Shown here piece after piece: positions 1-5,087 of a DNA stretch of 5,087 nucleotides. The DNA is taken from positions 1 to 5,087 of the forward strand of contig DCGU01000060.1 in NCBI GenBank assembly GCA_002315325.1, in the 5' to 3' direction. The notes under the pieces were generated by a model, which ran no database searches, was not told the DNA's origin, and saw only the letters and a list, made by a program, of their open reading frames with translations. The translations under genes were made by a program, and so were the position numbers. This DNA comes from Clostridiales bacterium UBA1770 (GTDB taxonomy: Bacteria > Bacillota > Clostridia > Oscillospirales > CAG-272). Each line of letters starts with the position of its first letter. The stretch's first letter is position 1.

Positions 1-874
1 GTTTATGGTGATTGACGACGGCTGGCAGGTCAATTCCTGCTGCGGCCCGTGGTTCCCCAATGAAAAACACGGTGATATGAAAAAATTGGCCGACGACATA
101 AAAAATCTCGGCGTCAAGCCGGGGTTGTGGCTGCGCTACACCCGCATTTCCGACTGCAGACGATTTGGGAACGACGTTTTCCTGCGCCCCGAACTGTTGG
201 ACGTTTCCCATCCGGCCGTGAAAGACTATATCAAAGAAGTGACGGAGCGTTTGGTCGGCGACTGGGGATTTAAACTGCTGAAACACGATTTCAGTTTTGT
301 CGACGTGCTGGGCTCCTGGGGGCACGAGGTTACGTACACGCCCGTTTCCCGTTCCGTTCACTATTATGACAAGAGCAAAACGACCGCCGAAATCGTAACG
401 GACTTTTATCGGTTGATTTACGAATCCGTCGGCGGCAGAGCCTATATTTTGGGCTGCAACTGTTCCGCTCACCTTGGTGCGGGACTGATGCACCTCAACC
501 GCTGCGGCGACGACACCAGCGGCCGCGAATGGGAACGGACGCGTAAAATGGGCGTCAACACGATGGCATTCCGTCTGATGACCAATCGTCATTTTTGCAT
601 GATTGACGCCGACTGCGTCGGCATTATGCCGGGCCGCATTGCCTGGGAGCAAAATCGCGAATGGGCACGTTTGGTCGCACAGTCGGGTTCGCCCCTGTTT
701 ATCTCCTGTGCCGATGGTTCACTGAATACCGCACAGGAAGCGGAAATGGCAGAACTGTATCGTTTTGCCGCCGCGCAAAAAGACACGGCCGAGCCGTTGG
801 ATTGGTTGTATGATAACACGCCCGCGCGTTGGCTGATCAACGGACGCGAAGTTGCGTTTGACTGGTACAAATAA
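1..874 (+). CDS. GH36/GH27-like alpha-galactosidase-type glycoside hydrolase, 5'-partial
   Basis: C-terminal part of a retaining alpha-glycosidase of the GH27/GH36 (melibiase) type, expected to release terminal alpha-linked galactose or a related sugar from oligosaccharides. The reading frame is open to the left edge: a TTT codon at 2-4 precedes the ATG at 5. That ATG is probably an internal Met, because the VIDDGWQ motif that follows is the start of a beta strand inside the TIM barrel and no ribosome binding site is visible. Counting from that Met, the motifs are DDGW (residues 4-7), a GVKPGLWLR strand (36-44), KHDF (93-96) in place of the usual KWD, with Asp95 the likely nucleophile, and RCGDD (166-170), with Asp169 or Asp170 the likely acid/base. 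A conserved-looking DADCVG (201-206) follows. The protein ends only about 119 residues after the acid/base, leaving little room for the usual C-terminal beta domain. Exact substrate is unknown. Family assignment is fairly secure; alpha-galactosidase specificity is inferred. Confidence 0.8.
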   Translation, partial: FMVIDDGWQVNSCCGPWFPNEKHGDMKKLADDIKNLGVKPGLWLRYTRISDCRRFGNDVFLRPELLDVSHPAVKDYIKEVTERLVGDWGFKLLKHDFSFVDVLGSWGHEVTYTPVSRSVHYYDKSKTTAEIVTDFYRLIYESVGGRAYILGCNCSAHLGAGLMHLNRCGDDTSGREWERTRKMGVNTMAFRLMTNRHFCMIDADCVGIMPGRIAWEQNREWARLVAQSGSPLFISCADGSLNTAQEAEMAELYRFAAAQKDTAEPLDWLYDNTPARWLINGREVAFDWYK

Positions 875-879
875 CCGTT

Positions 880-884
880 AGGAG
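880..884 (+). promoter_or_regulatory. Ribosome binding site of the membrane protein gene
   Basis: AGGAG lies 10 bases before the ATG at 895, inside the 20-bp gap after the glycosidase stop codon. No promoter is evident in the gap, which supports co-transcription with the glycosidase gene. Confidence 0.65.
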
Positions 885-894
885 CATTGTTTTT

Positions 895-1470
895 ATGACT
901 TATTTTCCCGTTTCACAGGCGCGGCGCATCCGCATTTTCCGCGTTTTTTCCTATATTCTGCTGGGTGCATCGGGCCTTTTGTTCTTTTTTGACAAACAAA
1001 TGGCCTTTGCGTCACTGGCGGAAGCCGTACTGTTTTTGCTCTGTTACGGCCGTATCAAACGCATGCCGCTGCCGAACAAAGCCGCCTTCGTTTTACCGAC
1101 GCTGCCGCCGATTTTATACAACTGCCGCAGACTTTTTCTGTTTCTGCGGGCGTTTGACACCGCACTCAATTCCATCTTGTACGACCTGGAAGTCCTGCTG
1201 CTGATTGCCGCGTACGTTTGCGCCGCCGCCTATTTTGCCGACGGCCTGTGCCGCAAAAAACTGCGTATCACCGTCATTGCGCTGGCCGCCGTCTGCATCG
1301 CGCTCGGCATTTGGGATATCATGGACGGCACGTGGGTGCTGCTGTACCGCAACAGTTTGGATCTCGGGTATCGTATTAAGCACTACGTCTTTTACTATAT
1401 TCCTGACATTTTATTTTGGATATTACCGTTCTGTATGATCGGGTCCGTCGCCTATCACAAAGAACTATAA
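895..1470 (+). CDS. Multi-pass membrane protein of unknown function
   Basis: I do not recognise a family. The 191-residue product is strongly hydrophobic. Likely membrane segments are at residues about 16-32, 38-52, 96-115, 123-143 and 164-187, with a weaker hydrophobic stretch near 63-84 that is interrupted by Pro and Arg. Positively charged residues (Arg10, Arg11, Arg13, Arg16) before the first segment suggest a cytoplasmic N terminus. The loops at 53-62 and 119-124 are also basic (RIKRM, CRKKLR). No catalytic motif, nucleotide-binding loop or transporter signature is visible. The start is supported by AGGAG 10 bases upstream. The gene follows the glycosidase by 20 bp and ends just before a strong terminator, so it is probably the last gene of that transcript. 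A role in sugar uptake cannot be claimed, because five or six segments with no conserved motif fit many small integral membrane families. Confidence 0.75.
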   Translation: MTYFPVSQARRIRIFRVFSYILLGASGLLFFFDKQMAFASLAEAVLFLLCYGRIKRMPLPNKAAFVLPTLPPILYNCRRLFLFLRAFDTALNSILYDLEVLLLIAAYVCAAAYFADGLCRKKLRITVIALAAVCIALGIWDIMDGTWVLLYRNSLDLGYRIKHYVFYYIPDILFWILPFCMIGSVAYHKEL

Positions 1471-1472
1471 CG

Positions 1473-1512
1473 AAAAACGGTTGCCGAAACCACGTTTCGG
1501 CAACCGTTTTTT
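1473..1512. terminator. Bidirectional Rho-independent terminator between convergent genes
   Basis: A perfect 17-bp stem pairs 1473-1489 with 1495-1511 around a 5-base loop (CCACG). The GC core is ACGGTTGCCG with its complement. The rightward transcript ends in six T (1507-1512). The leftward transcript ends in five T, the complement of the A run at 1473-1477. It starts 2 bases after the membrane protein stop codon and lies 16 bases beyond the Nudix stop codon, so it serves both genes. Confidence 0.93.
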
Positions 1513-1527
1513 GCTATCGTTTTTTCG

Positions 1528-2049
1528 TTATGATTCAAGCACACCGGGCTTTTTTTGCAATGCGAACAACAAATCGATGAACGACCCGTAATACGGGATA
1601 AAATCACCGTCCGCAATCATCTTTTTGATGGTGTCGCGGTCAGCCCAACGCACCTCGGCAACCTCGTCGTACTGCAGCGTCAATTTGCTGCAATCGGCAA
1701 TTTCGGTTTGTATCAAATAATAATCGTCAAATCCCTCTTCAAAGGTGACGGACAGGGCCGGTGCTGCGTCGTCAAAATCGTACAGCACACCGATTTCCTC
1801 CAACAGTTCCCTGTGCGCCGCCTGCCGACTGTTTTCCCCGGCCAATGCACCGCCGCCCACGGTCACGTCCCACATACCGGGCCAGCCGTTTTTGAAGGAC
1901 TGCCGCTTTTGCATCAGCATCTGCCCCTTGTCGTTAAAGATACAAATATGAACGACCAAGCGATACTCTCCCGCACCGAGTTTTTCACCGCGCTGTACCG
2001 TTTTACCCGTCGGTTTTCTATCCTTATCCAATACGTCAATCCATTCCAC
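1528..2049 (-). CDS. Nudix hydrolase, isopentenyl-diphosphate-isomerase-like subgroup
   Basis: A 173-residue, single-domain Nudix protein, probably a cytosolic pyrophosphohydrolase acting on a nucleoside diphosphate linked to another moiety. The substrate cannot be read from sequence. The Nudix box is perfect at residues 66-88: Gly66, Glu72, then REL-x-EE-x-GV (80-88), which supplies the Mg2+-binding glutamates. The N-terminal part (EWIDVLDKDRKPTGK, then EYRLVVH and MWDVTVGG) resembles the branch of the family related to isopentenyl-diphosphate isomerase. These proteins are usually about 165-180 residues, so this one is full length. The start codon is GTG at 2049-2047. The only upstream in-frame codons before a stop include no ATG, GTG or TTG, and the family's N terminus begins at this point. 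The gene is convergent with the membrane protein gene and divergent from the GH28-like gene, so it is probably transcribed alone. A true isomerase is unlikely, since I see none of that enzyme's characteristic Cys/Glu active-site context. Confidence 0.93.
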   Translation of the reverse strand: MEWIDVLDKDRKPTGKTVQRGEKLGAGEYRLVVHICIFNDKGQMLMQKRQSFKNGWPGMWDVTVGGGALAGENSRQAAHRELLEEIGVLYDFDDAAPALSVTFEEGFDDYYLIQTEIADCSKLTLQYDEVAEVRWADRDTIKKMIADGDFIPYYGSFIDLLFALQKKPGVLES

Positions 2050-2082
2050 GTTATCATACCGTCTTTCTTTTTCTTTTGTCTA

Positions 2083-2111
2083 ATTTTATCATATCTTTCT
2101 CTTTTTGTAAA
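2083..2111 (-). promoter_or_regulatory. Promoter for the Nudix hydrolase gene
   Basis: On the minus strand, TTTACA (2111-2106) and TAAAAT (2088-2083) are separated by exactly 17 bases. Each differs from the sigma-A consensus by one base. Transcription would start near 2076, giving a leader of about 27 bases before the GTG. The leader is purine-rich (AAAAGAAAAAGAAAGACGG) but has no clear AGGAGG. Confidence 0.65.
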
Positions 2112-2123
2112 CTCACGTTTTTG

Positions 2124-2152
2124 TTGCACCGCCACGTAAGTTATGCTATAAT
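2124..2152 (+). promoter_or_regulatory. Promoter of the GH28-like / fucO unit, extended -10
   Basis: A perfect TATAAT lies at 2147-2152, with the extended -10 dinucleotide TG at 2144-2145. TTGCAC at 2124-2129, 17 bases upstream, matches the first three bases of the -35 consensus. Transcription would start near 2159, leaving a leader of about 90 bases. The -35 elements of this and the leftward promoter are only 12 bases apart, so two polymerases could probably not bind at once. Confidence 0.75.
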
Positions 2153-2169
2153 GAAAACAGTACGGACCG

Positions 2170-2190
2170 TTCGTGCCCCGCGGGCACGAA
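2170..2190 (+). repeat. Perfect inverted repeat in the leader: operator or leader hairpin candidate
   Basis: TTCGTGCCC (2170-2178) and GGGCACGAA (2182-2190) are perfect complements separated by CGC. The repeat begins about 10 bases after the predicted transcription start. As DNA, this is a typical position for a repressor operator, where a bound protein would block the promoter. As RNA, it would form a 9-bp hairpin, but no T-run follows, so it is not a terminator by itself. No regulator gene is in the window. Confidence 0.5.
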
Positions 2191-2237
2191 ATACGCAACG
2201 AGTACGACAAAAAGATACCATTACGAACGATATACAC

Positions 2238-2243
2238 GAGGTG
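2238..2243 (+). promoter_or_regulatory. Ribosome binding site of the GH28-like gene
   Basis: GAGGTG, extending to AGGTGA, lies 7 bases before the ATG at 2251. It fits the 16S rRNA 3' end well and fixes the start of the long reading frame. Confidence 0.8.
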
Positions 2244-2250
2244 AACGACC

Positions 2251-3828
2251 ATGGTTCTCGACAATTTTTCCATTGTAATTCCCGCGCGTTCGGTGCGCGT
2301 CACCGACGCCCCCTACAACGCCTGCGGCGACGGTAAGACCAATGACCGCGCCGCCATCCAAAACGCCATTGACGACCTGTACCGCCTGGGCGGCGGTACC
2401 GTTATCCTGCCCGCCGGTAAAACCTACTATTCCGCATCGCTGACGCTGCGCAGCCACGTCGAGCTGCATTTCGAGGACGGCGCCGTGCTGGAACAGAGCG
2501 GTGACGTCAACGATTACGTCAAGCCCATCGGTGCCGAACTCGCCTATGAAAGCTACAGGCCGCGTTACGGCCACAACTATTCCCCCGACATCAAATGGAG
2601 CCACATGTGGTATAAAAACTACCCCATGATTTTCGCACCGGCCGGCACGCACGACTTCGCCGTTACCGGTAAGGGCACCATTTATATGATGAAGTGCGAC
2701 AGCGCGGAAACCTGCTTCAAGATTTGCCCCGTCGGTTTCTTCCGTTGCAGCGACTTCATTATGTCGGACTTCACGATTCAAAACTACCACAGTTACGCCA
2801 TGATGCCCTACACCTGCAACCGCGGTTTGTTCAAAAACCTGACCATCAAGGAACCTGTATACGGCAACGGCGACGGCATCAGCTTAATGAACTGTCAGGA
2901 TATCCGCTGCACCGGCTGTGATTTTTCCACGGGCGACGACTCCTTCTACATTTTCTCGTCTTTCGACGATCCCCGCGGCGGCTACCAGACCTGGTGGTCC
3001 TCCCACGACCCGCAGCCGTCCGTCAACATCGAGGTGGATCACTGTTCCCTGGTGTCCGGCCACTGCAAAGGGTTCGGTATGATTTTGTGGGGGATGAACT
3101 GCCCCGACCTGGAAAAAGTGGAAGTGCGCAACGTGTACGTCCACGACAACTACATCCGCACGATGGGCAACTGGCTGTTCTGTCCCTACACCGACAAGAA
3201 GGATCCGCCACCCGTTACGACGATGCGCTTTGAAAACAATGTCATCGACGCCATTGAGTGCAACTTCTTTGAGACGCAGGTCAGCGATATGAACCATTAT
3301 CACTGCACGGACCATATCATCAACGATAAGTTCCGCGACGGCCGCTGCTTCTGGGCTATGCGCAAGAACGCTAACCCCGATTCCGCCGGTGTCACCCGCA
3401 ACTTTGAAGAAGAACCCTACGGTTACATCAGCCACCTGGATGAAGGCGACGCCGCTCTGTATCAGGGTATCTACATCCGCGAGGGCTGCCGCTGCCGCTT
3501 CTCTGCCACCATACGCAGCGACGACGTTTGCCGTATGTTCGTCAAGGACCTGGAGACCGGTGCCGTGATTGCCGAAAAGGACTTCTGCCACGACGAGTTT
3601 ATCATTGAACATTTGGACTTCACCGTCCCCGTAAGCGGCAACTACCACGTTGGTATCGAGCGCGGTAACGCCCGTCGCGGCAGTGCCCAGTGCCGCCGCG
3701 CCCGCGTCATCGGCAACGTCGAAAACGCACAGGTTTACGGCTACAATTACGTCATCAACGTCGATGACAATGAAAAGATCCTCTACTTTGAAAAAGAGGA
3801 CGAAAGCTACGATTTCTTCAAGAAATAA
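2251..3828 (+). CDS. GH28-like (polygalacturonase/rhamnogalacturonase family) beta-helix glycosidase with C-terminal CBM-like domain
   Basis: A 525-residue protein of the pectin-degrading parallel beta-helix class, probably a cytosolic hydrolase of uronate- or deoxysugar-containing oligosaccharides. Residues 17-80 carry the family's entry signature (CGDGKTNDRAAIQNAID, GGGTVILPAGKTY, then LRSHVELHFEDGAVL). GH28 active-site motifs follow: NGDGI (206-210) in the NTDG position, TGDD (227-230) in the G/QDD position, and SGH (269-271), where GHG has become GHC. The RIK motif is not clear; YIRT (301-304) may stand in for it. Candidate catalytic residues are therefore Asp208, Asp229, Asp230 and His271. 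Residues about 400-470 (ALYQGIYIREG..., FVKDLETGAVIAEKD, VPVSGNYHVGIE) look like a jelly-roll carbohydrate-binding module. There is no signal peptide, and about 21 cysteines fit a reducing cytoplasm. The start follows a good ribosome binding site, and fucO lies 41 bp downstream without a terminator. Polygalacturonase activity itself is not established. Confidence 0.82.
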   Translation: MVLDNFSIVIPARSVRVTDAPYNACGDGKTNDRAAIQNAIDDLYRLGGGTVILPAGKTYYSASLTLRSHVELHFEDGAVLEQSGDVNDYVKPIGAELAYESYRPRYGHNYSPDIKWSHMWYKNYPMIFAPAGTHDFAVTGKGTIYMMKCDSAETCFKICPVGFFRCSDFIMSDFTIQNYHSYAMMPYTCNRGLFKNLTIKEPVYGNGDGISLMNCQDIRCTGCDFSTGDDSFYIFSSFDDPRGGYQTWWSSHDPQPSVNIEVDHCSLVSGHCKGFGMILWGMNCPDLEKVEVRNVYVHDNYIRTMGNWLFCPYTDKKDPPPVTTMRFENNVIDAIECNFFETQVSDMNHYHCTDHIINDKFRDGRCFWAMRKNANPDSAGVTRNFEEEPYGYISHLDEGDAALYQGIYIREGCRCRFSATIRSDDVCRMFVKDLETGAVIAEKDFCHDEFIIEHLDFTVPVSGNYHVGIERGNARRGSAQCRRARVIGNVENAQVYGYNYVINVDDNEKILYFEKEDESYDFFKK

Positions 3829-3854
3829 ACAAAAAACCATAAAAAAAATAAACG

Positions 3855-3860
3855 AAAGGA
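3855..3860 (+). promoter_or_regulatory. Ribosome binding site of fucO
   Basis: AAAGGA lies 9 bases before the ATG at 3870, within an A-rich 41-bp gap. An ATG at 3865 is closer but leads to a stop after two codons (ATG CCA TGA), so the homologous start at 3870 is preferred. Confidence 0.65.
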
Positions 3861-3869
3861 CTTTATGCC

Positions 3870-5015
3870 ATGAACAGATTTATGTTAAACGAGACCTCCT
3901 ACCACGGTGCGGGCGCCATTGCCGCCGTCGTTGACGAAATTAAGGCGCGCGGCTTTAAAAAGGCATTCGTTGCCTCCGACCCCGACCTGGTGAAATTCGG
4001 CGTCACCGCCAAAGTCACCGACCTTTTGGACAAGGCCGGTATTCCCTTCAGCCTGTACTCCAACATCAAACCCAACCCCACGATTGAAAACGTACAGAGC
4101 GGCGTAAAGGCCTTCCGTGAAGCCGGTGCCGACTGCATCGTTGCCATCGGCGGCGGTTCCTCTATGGACACCTCCAAGGCCATCGGCATCATCATCACCA
4201 ACCCCGAATTTGAAGACGTCCGCTCCCTGGAAGGCGTTGCACCCACCAAGAATCCCTGCGTGCCGATCATTGCCGTTCCGACCACGGCCGGCACTGCTGC
4301 CGAGGTCACCATCAACTACGTCATCACCGACGTGGAAAAGAAACGTAAATTCGTTTGCGTAGACGCCCACGATATTCCCGTGGTTGCCGTCGTTGACCCC
4401 GAAATGATGGCTTCCATGCCCAAGGGTCTGACTGCCGCAACCGGTATGGATGCCCTGACGCACGCCATCGAGGGCTACATCACCAAGGGTGCATGGGAAC
4501 TGTCCGATATGTTCCACATCAAGGCCATCGAAATCATCGCCCGTTCCCTGCGCGGTGCCGTTGCCAACACGGCTGACGGCCGCGAAGGTATGGCGCTCGG
4601 TCAGTACGTAGCCGGCATGGGCTTCTCCAACGTCGGTCTCGGCGTTGACCACTCCATGGCACACACGCTGTCCGCCTACTACGACATGCCCCACGGCAAA
4701 GCCTGCGCAACGCTGCTCCCTGCCGTTATGGCCTTCAATGCACCCGCTACCGGTGAGAAGTACCGTGAAATTGCCCGCGCTATGGGCGTAAAGGGCGTGG
4801 ACGCCATGTCGCAGGAAGAATACCGCAAGGCAGCCGTTGACGCCGTTGCACAGCTGGCAAACGACGTCGGCATCACGCTGTCTCTCAAGGGCGTTATGAA
4901 AGAGGAAGACATCCACCAGATGTCCCTGGACGCTTATGCAGACGCCTGCCGCCCCGGCAACCCGCGCGAGGTATCCGTGGCGCAGATTGAAGAACTGTAC
5001 AGAAGCCTGCTGTAA
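3870..5015 (+). CDS. fucO: Lactaldehyde reductase / L-1,2-propanediol oxidoreductase (iron-dependent alcohol dehydrogenase)
   Basis: Reduces L-lactaldehyde to L-1,2-propanediol with NADH, regenerating NAD+ during anaerobic use of L-fucose or L-rhamnose. The 381-residue length matches E. coli FucO (about 383). From memory of that sequence, several segments are nearly identical: NPEFEDVRSLEG (111-122), PTTAGTAAEVTINYVITD (137-154), GMDALTHAIEGYIT (192-205) and MALGQYVAGMGFSNVGLG (241-258). The dinucleotide-binding loop is IGGGSSMD (93-100). Asp37 corresponds to the Asp39 of E. coli FucO that favours NAD over NADP. The iron ligands correspond to Asp194, His198, His261 and His275. The product has no signal and should be a cytosolic homodimer. 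It is probably co-transcribed with the GH28-like gene 41 bp upstream. A broader role as a general short-chain alcohol/aldehyde oxidoreductase is possible, but the FucO-specific similarity is stronger than that to generic family members. Confidence 0.93.
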   Translation: MNRFMLNETSYHGAGAIAAVVDEIKARGFKKAFVASDPDLVKFGVTAKVTDLLDKAGIPFSLYSNIKPNPTIENVQSGVKAFREAGADCIVAIGGGSSMDTSKAIGIIITNPEFEDVRSLEGVAPTKNPCVPIIAVPTTAGTAAEVTINYVITDVEKKRKFVCVDAHDIPVVAVVDPEMMASMPKGLTAATGMDALTHAIEGYITKGAWELSDMFHIKAIEIIARSLRGAVANTADGREGMALGQYVAGMGFSNVGLGVDHSMAHTLSAYYDMPHGKACATLLPAVMAFNAPATGEKYREIARAMGVKGVDAMSQEEYRKAAVDAVAQLANDVGITLSLKGVMKEEDIHQMSLDAYADACRPGNPREVSVAQIEELYRSLL

Positions 5016-5037
5016 TCCATTCGTATTCCCATAAAAC

Positions 5038-5062
5038 GGGGGACGGCAATCTGCCGTCCCCC
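5038..5062. terminator. GC-rich hairpin after fucO, terminator-like
   Basis: GGGGGACGGCA (5038-5048) pairs perfectly with TGCCGTCCCCC (5052-5062) around the 3-base loop ATC, 22 bases after the fucO stop codon. Rightward, it is followed by CAGACCACTG with no T-run, so it is a poor intrinsic terminator for fucO. Leftward, it is followed by CGTTTTAT, a short T-run, so it may better terminate a convergent gene beyond the window. It could still stabilise the 3' end of the fucO transcript. Confidence 0.6.
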
Positions 5063-5087
5063 CAGACCACTGACAAAGCCTATTCAC

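Noticed and set aside
5..7. ATG at 5 as the true start of the glycosidase
   Set aside because: The frame is open upstream to the window edge, and the following DDGW strand lies inside the catalytic barrel in this family, so the N-terminal part is missing.
1555..2139. 194-codon plus-strand open frame opposite the Nudix gene
   Set aside because: It is antisense to a perfect Nudix box, begins beyond the terminator with no promoter or ribosome binding site, and shows no domain.
2170..2190. Leader hairpin as an attenuator terminator
   Set aside because: The stem is followed by ATACGCAACG with no T-run, so intrinsic termination is not supported.
1914..2303. 129-codon minus-strand frame spanning the intergenic region
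   Set aside because: It overlaps both real genes out of frame and crosses the two promoters, and its translation looks like random Lys/Arg/Thr-rich sequence.
2884..3840. 318-codon minus-strand open frame opposite the GH28-like gene
   Set aside because: The Val/Ala/Asp-rich repetitive translation without domain motifs is a shadow of the real gene, and no ribosome binding site is evident.
3865..3873. ATG at 3865 as an alternative start or micro-ORF before fucO
   Set aside because: It encodes only two residues before TGA. FucO homology begins at the ATG at 3870, so chance is the simplest explanation.
3885..5087. 400-codon minus-strand open frame opposite fucO
   Set aside because: It lies antisense to a clearly recognisable FucO, has a low-complexity Gly/Val/Asp-rich translation typical of the shadow of a GC-biased third codon position, and matches no family I know.

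Overview
The window looks like chromosomal DNA from a plant- or host-glycan-degrading Bacillota bacterium, probably a gut-type clostridium. This is an inference from moderate GC content with AT-rich gaps, near-consensus Shine-Dalgarno and sigma-A-type promoter sequences, and the gene content. I cannot name a species. I see no mobile elements, tRNA, rRNA or CRISPR repeats.

Layout. (1) Positions 1-874 (+) hold the 3' part of a GH36/GH27-like alpha-galactosidase-type glycosidase, cut by the left window edge. (2) After a 20-bp gap comes a 191-residue multi-pass membrane protein of unknown function (895-1470, +), probably in the same transcript. (3) A strong bidirectional hairpin terminator (1473-1512) separates it from a convergent Nudix hydrolase (1528-2049, -) that starts at GTG. 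(4) A 201-bp intergenic region (2050-2250) carries two back-to-back promoters: one leftward for the Nudix gene and one rightward with an extended -10 for the next unit. The rightward leader contains a perfect 9-bp inverted repeat. (5) The rightward unit encodes a 525-residue GH28-like parallel beta-helix protein (2251-3828). After 41 bp without a terminator it is followed by a lactaldehyde reductase / 1,2-propanediol oxidoreductase, FucO (3870-5015). (6) A GC-rich hairpin lies at 5038-5062. Its only T-run is on the minus-strand side, so it may also end a convergent gene beyond the right edge.

How the genes may work together. FucO reduces L-lactaldehyde, the C3 product of L-fucose or L-rhamnose breakdown, to 1,2-propanediol. 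The GH28-like protein has no signal peptide and is rich in cysteine, so it probably acts in the cytoplasm on imported oligosaccharides. A reasonable but unproven reading is that the pair belongs to catabolism of a rhamnose- or fucose-containing glycan such as rhamnogalacturonan fragments, with the upstream alpha-galactosidase-like enzyme trimming side chains. The Nudix gene and the membrane protein have no evident link to this pathway.
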